Notes under the pieces: generated by a model
Told to the model about the DNA's origin: nothing
Database searches by the model: none
What the model saw: the letters and a program-made list of their open reading frames with translations, nothing else
NCBI GenBank assembly: GCA_039714535.1
Contig: JBDLJC010000036.1
Span: 1-37,742, forward strand
From: JAGXFP01 sp039714535
GTDB lineage: Bacteria > Desulfobacterota > Desulfobulbia > Desulfobulbales > JAGXFP01
Length of the DNA stretch: 37,742 bases
Reading direction: 5' to 3'
Shown: positions 1 through 7,532 of the stretch, piece by piece
Layout of the letters: each line of letters opens with the position of its first letter
Numbering within the stretch: the first letter of the stretch is position 1
Translations under genes and position numbers: made by a program

Positions 1-33
1 TGGATCATAATTTCTTCGTTGTTGAACACTCAT
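1..33 (-). CDS. IS3-family transposase OrfA, N-terminal fragment cut by the window edge
   Basis: Only eleven codons are in the window, reading M-S-V-Q-Q-R-R-N-Y-D-P on the minus strand. A strong ribosome binding site (AGGAGGA, about 41-47) sits just upstream. The QRRxYDP opening resembles the start of many IS3-family OrfA proteins, the helix-turn-helix half of the frameshifted transposase. This is recall of the family, not a search. An inverted-repeat-like end lies about 45 bp upstream, as expected for the left end of such an element. Confidence 0.5.
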   Translation of the reverse strand, partial: MSVQQRRNYDP

Positions 34-80
34 GATTTCCTCCTGTCATCGTTTTTATCAATGACTTAACTGAGTGTCCA
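1..80 (-). mobile_element. Left end of an IS3-family insertion sequence, continuing beyond the window
   Basis: Read on the minus strand, the element would begin at 80 with TGGACACTCAGTTAAG (80 down to 65), followed by a ribosome binding site and an OrfA-like start. The same terminal sequence with two changes, TGGAGAGTCAGTTAAG, occurs at 36329-36344 next to an OrfB C-terminal remnant. The two sites therefore look like the opposite ends of related elements. No target duplication can be checked because the other end is outside the window. Confidence 0.55.
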
Positions 81-192
81 CTCTTTCATAGCAGGTTCAA
101 GTTTGACCGGCCGTGCTACCGAATTTATCTTTCATAGCCTTTAACTTGCCAAATTTTTCGGGATATTTAATTCTTTACCGGACTAAAAATCC

Positions 193-1008
193 TTACCGCC
201 AGTCACGAGTCGCCAAGCTGAGTGCATCCAGCGAACAACTGTTGCGACATAAACCGCAACCGAAGCATTTTTCAGAGTCGATCACCGCCCGATACTCTCC
301 TGCCGACTCATTACTACTGATGGCATCAAAGTGGCAGGACTCTTGGCAGGAACCGCAACCATTACAGAGCGAATCATCAACCACGGCCATCTGCTCACCG
401 CGATACATGGTCTCGACGTCAATGACAAGGGTCCGCAGACCAAGACAGTCGCCAGGCTGACAATTACAGATGGCCCCGATAAAGGGAGTAATCATGGTCC
501 AGATAGTATGGACAGCCCCCTCATTTTCCAATTCCTCCATCTGCCTGATCGCCGTCTCCGGGGTGACGGTCTCCAGCCCCATGTCTTGGGCCTTGCCAAA
601 ATAACTCATGTCGAGATCCTGGTACCAGGTTTCCGGGGTATAGCTGACACTGTAACAGCAGCGGTTCTCTTTCTTCATCGACGCCCAGCGACAGGCGCAG
701 GGTATCCTGACAACGGTTGCCGCCCGACCGACAATTTCCCTGATATCTTCAATGCTCACAACTTGACCGAAATGTTCCTCATTGGCCTTACTGACCATCT
801 GGCTGACCACTCTGGTCGGCAGCACTTTCTTTTTCTGATAGATAGTTTCGAGCCGGCCAATGGTAACGAGCCCCTCTTCAATGGTGGAATTGAAAAAATC
901 CTTAATATAGCTGCGCCGGTTGAGGTCGGCCATCAAGTCATTGGCATAATTTGCCGCATTTTTAAACCAGACCTGTCCGTCGCCATGTTTGGTACAGAAT
1001 TCACACAT
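193..1008 (-). CDS. 4Fe-4S ferredoxin-type protein with extra cysteine motifs
   Basis: This is a 271-residue soluble protein. Its C-terminus carries two consecutive 4Fe-4S binding motifs, CNGCGSCQESC (C215-C225) and CFGCGLCRNSC (C248-C258), so it probably binds two [4Fe-4S] clusters and transfers electrons. The upstream 200 residues are not ferredoxin. They hold further conserved-looking cysteines: C2xxC5 at the very start, C104-A-C106 with C117-C118, and C181-N-C183 with C188. These could bind another cluster or metal. The N-terminal part is predicted mixed helical with no signal peptide or membrane segment. An AAGGAG ribosome binding site lies 11 nt before the ATG. The gene stands alone, so the redox partner cannot be named; a general ferredoxin-like annotation is secure, a specific pathway is not. 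Confidence 0.85.
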   Translation of the reverse strand: MCEFCTKHGDGQVWFKNAANYANDLMADLNRRSYIKDFFNSTIEEGLVTIGRLETIYQKKKVLPTRVVSQMVSKANEEHFGQVVSIEDIREIVGRAATVVRIPCACRWASMKKENRCCYSVSYTPETWYQDLDMSYFGKAQDMGLETVTPETAIRQMEELENEGAVHTIWTMITPFIGAICNCQPGDCLGLRTLVIDVETMYRGEQMAVVDDSLCNGCGSCQESCHFDAISSNESAGEYRAVIDSEKCFGCGLCRNSCSLDALSLATRDWR

Positions 1009-1150
1009 TGTCTTGCCTACTCCTTAAAAAATTGCGGCCGCAGCAAACAGCCCTTGCAGCCAAGTCTGATTGTACTCCCGGGCAGTTCTTGCCGTTGCCC
1101 ATCGTGCCCTGCTCTTTCCTCGTATAAAAGCACACTACTGCGAAAAGTTG

Positions 1151-1178
1151 TTGTTTTTCTGGGATTTTCGGCTATTAT
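1151..1178 (+). promoter_or_regulatory. Candidate sigma-70 promoter for the ABC-F gene
   Basis: TTGTTT (1151-1156) and TATTAT (1173-1178) are separated by 16 bp, a fair match to -35 and -10 boxes. Transcription would start near 1185, giving an untranslated leader of about 240 nt that contains a complete intrinsic terminator before the ABC-F start codon. The promoter was assigned by eye only. Confidence 0.4.
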
Positions 1179-1231
1179 CGCACCAAATGTTGTGTAGTAA
1201 CTCTTTGTAGCGCATTAATTACGAAAAAGCT

Positions 1232-1272
1232 AACCGCACAATCCCCGGCAAGGGGGAGTGCGGTTTTTTTGT
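1232..1272 (+). terminator. Intrinsic terminator inside the leader of the ABC-F gene (possible attenuator)
   Basis: AACCGCAC (1232-1239) pairs perfectly with GTGCGGTT (1258-1265). An inner TCCCC/GGGGA stem extends the hairpin, and a run of T (1264-1270) follows on the plus strand. No plus-strand gene ends upstream of it; the nearest gene to the left runs the other way. The terminator therefore sits between a candidate promoter (1151-1178) and the ABC-F start at 1428. Leader terminators of this kind control several ABC-F genes in other bacteria. Confidence 0.7.
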
Positions 1273-1427
1273 TTTCACCCAATAATAGTGCTGCCATCGC
1301 CCTTAAAGGCAGAACCGGGAAGCTTTTAACCTCTGCAAGAAAACTACCCGAAAGATGGCGGCTGAGTAGCTCAAACAACACCTAAGCTTCTATATGTTTA
1401 CGATATCTAAGATATGAGGACACGACC

Positions 1428-3062
1428 ATGATAACCGCATCCAATATTGCCCTCTCCTATGGCAAAAGAGTCATCTTCAAGGACGTCAATATCAAATTCA
1501 CCCCCGGCAACTGCTACGGCCTGATCGGGGCGAACGGCGCCGGCAAATCGACTTTTTTGAAAATCCTGACCGGTGAGATTGACCCTGATCATGGTGAGGT
1601 AACCAAGGGCTCTAAGAAGCGCATCGCCGTGCTTAACCAGGACCAATTCGCCTTTGATGAGCATACCGTTTTCGATACCCTGATCATGGGCCACAAGAAG
1701 CTCTACAAGGTAATGGCCGAACGTGAAGCCCTCTATGCCAAGGCTGATTTTAGCGAGGAAGATGGCATCCGTTCAGGAGAGCTGGAGGCCAAGTTCGGTG
1801 AAATGAACGGTTACGAGGCAGAGGCGGAGGCGGCAGTATTGTTAAACGGCCTCGGTATCCCGGAGGAGATGCATAAAAAACAGATGAAGGAGCTTGAAGG
1901 CAGCGAAAAGGTGCGGGTCCTGCTGGGCCAGGCCCTGTTCGGCAACCCTGATATCCTGCTGCTGGACGAACCTACCAACCAGCTCGACCTGAAAACCATC
2001 TCCTGGTTGGAACATTTTCTCTCCCGCTTCCAGAACACCGTGATTATCGTCTCCCATGACCGCCATTTTCTGAACCAGGTCTGCACCCATATGGCCGATA
2101 TTGATTATGGCCAGATTAAAGTCTATGTCGGCAATTACGACTTTTGGCATCAGGCCAGCCAGCTCCATTTCCACCAGAAAGAGACCGAGAGCAAGAAGGC
2201 TAATGCCAAAGCGGATGAACTCAAGGAATTCATCCGTCGTTTCAGTTCAAACGCCTCCAAGGCCAAGCAGGCCACCTCACGGAAGAAGCTGCTTGATAAG
2301 CTCACCATTGAGGATATGCCGATTTCCTCCCGTAAGTACCCCTATATCACCTTTAAGCCAGAACGAGCCTGTGGTGACGTTATCCTGGAGATCGAGGGTC
2401 TTTCAAAAGAGATCGACGGGGTGTCCATGTTTAAGGATCTTACCCTGACGGTAAACAAGGGCGATAAGATCGCCTTTGTCGGCACCAACAGCCTGGCCAA
2501 AACCACCCTGTTCCAGATTCTGGCAGGGGAGCTTGAGCCCGACCAAGGTAGCTTCCGCTGGGGGGTGACCATCAGCAATGCTTATTTCCCGAAAGAGAAT
2601 AATGCCTATTTTACGAATGAGGACCTTAATCTGATCGGCTGGCTGCGCCAGTATGCCTCCGCCAAGGAGAGTGAGAGTTTTGTCCGGGGCTTCCTCGGCA
2701 AGATGCTCTTTTCCGGCGAGGAGGCGATGAAAAGCACCTCTGTTCTCTCCGGTGGCGAACGGGTGCGCTGTATGCTCTCCAAGATGATGCTCTCCGGCGC
2801 CAACGTCCTCATCCTCGATGAACCCACCAACCATCTCGACCTTGAGTCAATCACCTCTCTGAATGACAGCCTGATAGCTTTTCCAGAGGTAGTACTCTTT
2901 GCCTCCCACGACCATCAGTTTGTCTCCACCGTGGCGAACCGAATTATCGAAATCACCCAGGACGGCATCATCGATGTAATGATGGACTTTGATGACTACC
3001 TGGCAATGAAGGAAGAAAATTCGCCCGAAGATAGAGCTCAGCTGGAAGGTCAGGCAATTTAG
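1428..3062 (+). CDS. ABC-F family ATPase, YbiT-like
   Basis: A 544-residue soluble protein with two ATP-binding cassettes and no membrane segments, the layout of ABC-F translation factors that act at the ribosomal E site. The first cassette has Walker A GANGAGKS (34-41) and Walker B LLLDEPTNQLD; its signature is degenerate (LEGSE instead of LSGGQ), as in YbiT-type members. The linker (about 245-300) is rich in Lys and Ala. The second cassette has an altered Walker A, GTNSLAKTT (352-360), with Ser and Ala where Gly is usual. Its signature (LSGGE, 440-444) and Walker B LILDEPTNHLD are intact. The start codon follows a GAGGA ribosome binding site. Antibiotic resistance cannot be inferred; a housekeeping YbiT-like role in translation is more likely. 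Confidence 0.9.
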   Translation: MITASNIALSYGKRVIFKDVNIKFTPGNCYGLIGANGAGKSTFLKILTGEIDPDHGEVTKGSKKRIAVLNQDQFAFDEHTVFDTLIMGHKKLYKVMAEREALYAKADFSEEDGIRSGELEAKFGEMNGYEAEAEAAVLLNGLGIPEEMHKKQMKELEGSEKVRVLLGQALFGNPDILLLDEPTNQLDLKTISWLEHFLSRFQNTVIIVSHDRHFLNQVCTHMADIDYGQIKVYVGNYDFWHQASQLHFHQKETESKKANAKADELKEFIRRFSSNASKAKQATSRKKLLDKLTIEDMPISSRKYPYITFKPERACGDVILEIEGLSKEIDGVSMFKDLTLTVNKGDKIAFVGTNSLAKTTLFQILAGELEPDQGSFRWGVTISNAYFPKENNAYFTNEDLNLIGWLRQYASAKESESFVRGFLGKMLFSGEEAMKSTSVLSGGERVRCMLSKMMLSGANVLILDEPTNHLDLESITSLNDSLIAFPEVVLFASHDHQFVSTVANRIIEITQDGIIDVMMDFDDYLAMKEENSPEDRAQLEGQAI

Positions 3063-3218
3063 GCCCCGCCCTAAGTTCTTACGGGATGGCCGGAACCATG
3101 ATTCAACCGAGCCGAGATAGCGTCCTTAAGGAAACCATCCCGGCAGCACCGAGAACATCCAACTAAACAAGAACCGTATCCGGGCCTTCACCCCAGCATC
3201 AACAACAAACACTACAGG

Positions 3219-3392
3219 CTAGTCGACAAAACCAGTGCCGGAGCAGGCCTTGCAAGGCAGTTCCGGGGTGCACTGGCAATCTTGCCAGTCATCGCCCTGC
3301 TGGGTCCCGCGCCATTCCATGTTGCATTCACAAACGCCTTCGACAACCTTTTTCCCTTCACAGGTTGGACAAATCTTTTTGTCATCACTCAT
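3219..3392 (-). CDS. 57-residue cysteine-rich small protein, zinc-ribbon-like
   Basis: A short gene with a strong ribosome binding site (AGGAGG, about 3397-3402) and an ATG at 3392. The product opens with MSDDKKICPTCEGKKVVEG, continues with a C-E-C pair and a C-Q-C pair, and ends with CKACSGTGFVD. The first CxxC-x-G and the last CxxC-x-G-x-G resemble half-sites of the DnaJ zinc-finger repeat, so a structural zinc site is likely. It has eight cysteines in 57 residues, no signal peptide and no membrane segment. It lies between the ABC-F gene and acnB, and no partner is evident. Function is unknown. Confidence 0.75.
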   Translation of the reverse strand: MSDDKKICPTCEGKKVVEGVCECNMEWRGTQQGDDWQDCQCTPELPCKACSGTGFVD

Positions 3393-3493
3393 GGATTCCT
3401 CCTGTTTTTTTTAGTAATTCATTTTATCATATCACAGTCGTAAAGTTAAAGTAGACACCCTGCTCGATTAGAAATCGTGAATAACCGGCAAAA

Positions 3494-3528
3494 GAAAACG
3501 GTCGTCCCACCTGGGACGACCGTTTCTT
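3494..3528 (-). terminator. Intrinsic terminator downstream of acnB
   Basis: A 13-bp perfect stem, AAACGGTCGTCCC (3496-3508) with GGGACGACCGTTT (3513-3525), closes on a 4-nt loop. On the minus strand it is followed by TTTTCTTTT, giving a good Rho-independent terminator about 35 nt after the acnB stop. The plus strand also has a short T-rich tail, so it may work in both directions. Confidence 0.85.
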
Positions 3529-3560
3529 TAAGCTGTAATGATATCTACTGTCCTCTAAAT

Positions 3561-6092
3561 TCAGGCTTTGGCAGTATAATCCTCAATCTGATTAAAATTG
3601 AGATAAGAGTAAATTTTATCACCCTCTCCGCCCAGAACCTGGACCTGCTGCCTATATTCCTCGACGGTAGGCAGTTTGCCCAACTTGGCGGTGATTGCCG
3701 CCAATTCAGCCGAAGAGAGGTAAACACTGGTGTCGTCACCCATCCGATTCGGGAAGTTTCGGGTCGAGGTCGAGACCACCGTGGCGCCATCGGCCACCCG
3801 GGCCTGATTACCCATACAGAGCGAGCAGCCCGGCACTTCGGTGCGGGCCCCGGCCTTGCCATAGATGGCGTAGATGCCCTCGCTTACCAGTTGTTGCTCG
3901 TCCATTCTGGTTGGCGGCGCAATCCACAACCGGCTGGGGACAAAACCGAAACCATCCAGTAACTTGGCTGCGGCCCGGTAATGACCGATATTGGTCATAC
4001 ATGAACCGATAAAGACCTCATCGACCTTGGTGCCGGCCACCTCAGAGAGAGTCTTGACATCGTCCGGGTCATTGGGGCAGGCCAGGATCGGCTCGGTGAT
4101 CTGGTTAAGATCGACTTCGATAACCTCGGCATATTCGGCATCGGGATCGGCCTCAAGCAACTGCGGATCGGCCAGCCAAGCCTCCATATCTTTGATCCTT
4201 TTTTTAATGGTATCCTTATCGCCGTAACCATCTGCAATCATCCACTTAAGCAGAGTGACATTTGAACGAATATATTCAATAACCGGTTCCTTATTGAGCC
4301 GAACCGTCCCGGCCGCAGCCGAGCGCTCGGCGGTGGCATCGGTCAGCTCGAAGGCCTGTTCAACTTTTAGATCAGGCAGCCCCTCAATCTCTATAATCCG
4401 CCCGGAGAACACATTTTTCTTGCCCTCCTTACCGACGGTCAACAAGCCCTGCTGGATGGCGACATAGGGAATGGCATTAACCAGATCTCGGAGGGTAATG
4501 CCCGGTTGCATCTCGCCTTTGAAGCGGACCAGAACCGATTCCGGCAGATCGAGGGGCATAAAACCCATCGAGGCGCCAAAGGCCACCAGGCCGGAACCGG
4601 CCGGGAAGCTGATCCCGATCGGGAAACGGGTATGGGAGTCACCACCGGTGCCGACCGTATCGGGCAACACGAAACGGTTCAGCCAGGAATGAAAGACCCC
4701 GTCCCGGGGCCGCAGGGCGACGCCATGGCGCTCCTCGATAAATACCGGCAATTCCCGGTGCATCTTGACATCAACCGGTTTGGGATAGGCGGCGGTGTGG
4801 CAGAAACTCTGCAGGACCAGATCGGAGCCAAACTCCAGACAAGCCAGTTCTTTCAATTCATCGCGGGTCATCGGCCCGGTGGTATCCTGGGAACCGACCG
4901 TGGTCATCTTCGGCTCGCAATAAGCGGAGGGACGGACCCCCTCAAGACCGCAGGCCCGTCCGACGATCTTCTGGGCCAGAGTATAACCCTTGCCGGTGTC
5001 AGGTGCCGGAGTCGGTTGCAGAAATATTTCACTGGCGGGCAGTCCCAGCTCTGCCCGGACGCTACCGGTCAGAGCCCGGCCAATGATCAGCGGAATCCGG
5101 CCACCGGCCTTGACCTCATCGGCCATGGTCGAGGGGCGCAGGTCAAAGGAGACGAGTTCATTACCGTTATCATCAACTATCTTGCCCTCATAGGGCAGGA
5201 TATGGGCAACATCTCCCATCTTGAGTTTGGCCACATCACACTCAATGGGCAAGGCCCCGGAATCCTCGGCGGTATTAAAAAAGATCGGGGCAATCTTGCC
5301 GCCCAACACTACCCCGCCCTGCCGTTTGTTGGGAACATAGGGGATGTCGACCCCGATATGCCAGAGCACCGAATTGATCGCTGATTTACGGGAGGACCCG
5401 GTACCAACCACATCGCCGACAAAGGCCAACGGATGCCCCTTGCCTTTAAGTTCTTCAATCCTGGCAAGGGCATCGGGCATCGGGCTTGCGAGCATGGCCT
5501 TGGCATGGAGAGGAATATCGGGCCGGCTCCAAGCCTCGGAGGCCGGTGAAAAATCATCGGTATTGGTCTCACCATCCACCTTGAAGATGGTCACCGTAAT
5601 CCGGTCGGCCAACGGCTCCCGGCTGGTAAACCATTCGGCCTCGGCCCAGGCATTAACCACCTGCCCGGCCCATTTATTCGCAGCGGCCTTGGCCATCACA
5701 TCTTTATAGGCATCGTAAACCAGCAGGGTTTTAGAGAGGGCCGCAGCGGCCTGTTCGGCGGTCTCCTCGTCATCCAGAAGATCGATCAGAAACTGAATAT
5801 TATAACCACCCAGCATGGTACCCAGCAGGAAGGTGGCCTGCCGGCGGTCGATACCTCCAACCTGCACCTCGCCATGGGCGACTTTTGCCAGGAATCCAGC
5901 CTTGACCTTGGCCGCCGCATCCACCCCAGGCGGCACCCGATGGGTCAACAGCTGGAGCAGCAGTTCTTCCTCGCCGACAGGCGGAGATTTAAGCAACTCA
6001 ACCAGGGCGGTTACCTGCTCGGCCTCAAGGGGCAACGGCGGCAGACCCTGCTCTTGCCGCTCCTGAACATGTTTTCGATATGCATCAAGCAC
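3561..6092 (-). CDS. acnB: Aconitate hydratase B (bifunctional AcnB)
   Basis: This enzyme interconverts citrate and isocitrate through cis-aconitate in the TCA cycle, and many AcnB proteins also act on 2-methylisocitrate. The 843-residue product is collinear with AcnB: an N-terminal HEAT-like domain (about 1-150), the swivel domain (about 160-380, with GTGSSRKSA), then the catalytic domains. The cluster ligands are visible in GSCMTNIG and PGCSLCMGNQ, and GGDSHTRFP is the usual active-site stretch. I chose the GTG at 6092 (VLDAYRKHV, matching the family opening MLEAYRKHV). It has GAGGA eight bases upstream, which the in-frame GTG at 6105-6107 lacks. It stands as a single transcription unit ending at a strong terminator. 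Confidence 0.96.
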   Translation of the reverse strand: MLDAYRKHVQERQEQGLPPLPLEAEQVTALVELLKSPPVGEEELLLQLLTHRVPPGVDAAAKVKAGFLAKVAHGEVQVGGIDRRQATFLLGTMLGGYNIQFLIDLLDDEETAEQAAAALSKTLLVYDAYKDVMAKAAANKWAGQVVNAWAEAEWFTSREPLADRITVTIFKVDGETNTDDFSPASEAWSRPDIPLHAKAMLASPMPDALARIEELKGKGHPLAFVGDVVGTGSSRKSAINSVLWHIGVDIPYVPNKRQGGVVLGGKIAPIFFNTAEDSGALPIECDVAKLKMGDVAHILPYEGKIVDDNGNELVSFDLRPSTMADEVKAGGRIPLIIGRALTGSVRAELGLPASEIFLQPTPAPDTGKGYTLAQKIVGRACGLEGVRPSAYCEPKMTTVGSQDTTGPMTRDELKELACLEFGSDLVLQSFCHTAAYPKPVDVKMHRELPVFIEERHGVALRPRDGVFHSWLNRFVLPDTVGTGGDSHTRFPIGISFPAGSGLVAFGASMGFMPLDLPESVLVRFKGEMQPGITLRDLVNAIPYVAIQQGLLTVGKEGKKNVFSGRIIEIEGLPDLKVEQAFELTDATAERSAAAGTVRLNKEPVIEYIRSNVTLLKWMIADGYGDKDTIKKRIKDMEAWLADPQLLEADPDAEYAEVIEVDLNQITEPILACPNDPDDVKTLSEVAGTKVDEVFIGSCMTNIGHYRAAAKLLDGFGFVPSRLWIAPPTRMDEQQLVSEGIYAIYGKAGARTEVPGCSLCMGNQARVADGATVVSTSTRNFPNRMGDDTSVYLSSAELAAITAKLGKLPTVEEYRQQVQVLGGEGDKIYSYLNFNQIEDYTAKA

Positions 6093-6163
6093 GAGATATA
6101 TCCTCACAGTATAAAATTGAAATATTGGTTAAAACCAAGTCAATGATTTAATAATAAAAGCAG

Positions 6164-6337
6164 AGCTAAACTTAACTATTCAGCGTAATGCCCCAACTGG
6201 AGGGGAAACGCCCCAAATGCAACTGTTCAGCAGTGCTCCAGATGTGTGTAAGCAGACTGACGAGCTATATATGCATATGCGAATCAGCCTGATCGTACGC
6301 AGATGGGGTGCTGCTGGATAGTTACAGCTAAACTTAA
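6164..6337. mobile_element. MITE-like element of about 150 bp with terminal inverted repeats and 12-bp flanking direct repeats
   Basis: AGCTAAACTTAA occurs at 6164-6175 and again at 6326-6337, flanking a stretch of about 150 bp. The stretch begins AACTATTCAGC (6174-6184) and ends with the inverted copy AACTATCCAGC (read from 6323 down to 6313). A second, direct copy of the same 24-bp end motif sits inside at 6221-6244 (AACTGTTCAGCAG...). It matches the right end at 17 of 24 positions, with mostly transitions. Repeated end motifs of this sort are typical of transposase binding sites. No coding region is present, so the element would be non-autonomous. It lies in the 410-bp gap between acnB and the DUF89 gene, which holds no other gene. 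Confidence 0.5.
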
Positions 6338-6502
6338 TAAAAAGGAGCCTTGCTATTGTCAATTAAAATGGTAAAGCAACCTACTAATAAAACAAAACGG
6401 CCGGTCGGGCCTTGGCTTGCTTGTCGTGCTGCAACTCGTTATTATTTAGCAAACACCATACAGATGCCCCACACTTACCAGCACCCAACCAAAAGGATTG
6501 CT

Positions 6503-7375
6503 ATGCGCACCTCGCCGGCCTGCTTACCATGCTTCACGAAACAGGCGACATATACCGCCGGTCTGGCCACCGATTCAGCAGAATTGCAAAATGAGATCAT
6601 GGCGAGGGCTGCCAGGATTATTTCCTCATTCAATCTCGAACTGTCGCCACCGGAAAATGCCGTGTACCTTTATCGGATGATTGCAGAACAAACCGGCAAT
6701 CCAGATATTTTTGCTGGCCTGAAAGACATCAGTAACCAAACGGTACTCAAGATGTTGCCTGACCTGGAAAACAAAGTCCGCCAAGCCGCCGACCCATTGC
6801 GGACAGCAGCAATCCTGACCCTCGCCGGCAACATCATAGACTACGGTTCCCATCATGATTTTGACCTACACCAGGCCGTCAATGAATGCCTCAATAAAGA
6901 TCTGGCAATCGACGATCTTGACGAGTTACGTGGTGACCTGCACCAGGCCGGAAAGATCCTCTATCTGGGCGACAATTGCGGAGAACTGGTCTTCGACAGC
7001 CTCCTGATTAAACAGTTTAACCAGGAGGTAACGCTCGCCGTCAAAGAAAAACCGGTGATCAATGATGCCCTGCCGGCCGATGCCGAAGAGTGCGGCTTGG
7101 GTGATTTATGCCGAATCATCAGCAATGGCACAGATTGCCCCGGCACCCCGTTGCAGAGCTGCAACGATGAATTCAAAAAAATATTCAGCGAGGCTGACCT
7201 GATCATCAGTAAGGGTCAGGGTAACTTCGAAACCCTCTCGGAGATATCAGGGCCAATCTACTTCTTTCTGATGGTAAAGTGCGAGGTTGTTGCCCGTCAC
7301 ATGGCAGAATCGGCTAACCGCCCAAGCGACTCGATAAAAACCGGCGAGCTGGTGCTGATGAAGAAACACTCTTAG
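6503..7375 (+). CDS. DUF89 / ARMT1-like family protein (damage-control phosphatase type)
   Basis: A 290-residue soluble protein matching the short prokaryotic DUF89 form. It opens with a CxxC pair (C7, C10 in ACLPCF), then an alpha-helical domain (SPPENAVYLYR, LTLAGNIIDYG). The metal and phosphate-binding motifs follow: LGDNCGELVFD (family GDNAGE), ISNGTDCPGT and LIISKGQGNFE. Members use a divalent metal to hydrolyse phosphorylated, often damaged, metabolites, and the Asp and Asn of GDN and the Asp after SNG are the expected ligands. The substrate is unknown. I placed the start at 6503, just before the CxxC, with AAGGA five bases upstream. The open frame extends back to 6350, but that part has no family counterpart and runs towards the MITE-like element. 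Confidence 0.85.
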   Translation: MRTSPACLPCFTKQATYTAGLATDSAELQNEIMARAARIISSFNLELSPPENAVYLYRMIAEQTGNPDIFAGLKDISNQTVLKMLPDLENKVRQAADPLRTAAILTLAGNIIDYGSHHDFDLHQAVNECLNKDLAIDDLDELRGDLHQAGKILYLGDNCGELVFDSLLIKQFNQEVTLAVKEKPVINDALPADAEECGLGDLCRIISNGTDCPGTPLQSCNDEFKKIFSEADLIISKGQGNFETLSEISGPIYFFLMVKCEVVARHMAESANRPSDSIKTGELVLMKKHS

Positions 7376-7532
7376 AAACGAGTGGTGAAATTAAAAGCAA
7401 TTTCAGCCCCATGTTACTTTTCCGGGTGAAAGCATTGTCGACAAGCGCAGATACCATTTCCCAAAAAAGCCGGGCAGGCTCCGCTCTGGGAGTTACCCGA
7501 CCTGGCAAGCAAACCCGCTTTCGCCTTAATTG

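Noticed and set aside
331..1197. Long plus-strand open frame over the ferredoxin-type gene
   Set aside because: It is the antisense shadow of the 193-1008 gene, with no ribosome binding site and no family-like motif.
1175..1381. 68-codon minus-strand frame in the ABC-F leader
   Set aside because: It covers the terminator hairpin and has no recognisable domain; more likely non-coding leader.
6174..6323. Direct link of this element's ends to the IS4 element at the right edge
   Set aside because: Only a 6-bp ATAGTT string is shared and it lies in the opposite orientation relative to the ends; not enough.
7314..7508. 64-codon minus-strand frame after hemB
   Set aside because: It starts at a non-ATG codon without a ribosome binding site and overlaps the 3' end of the DUF89 gene.
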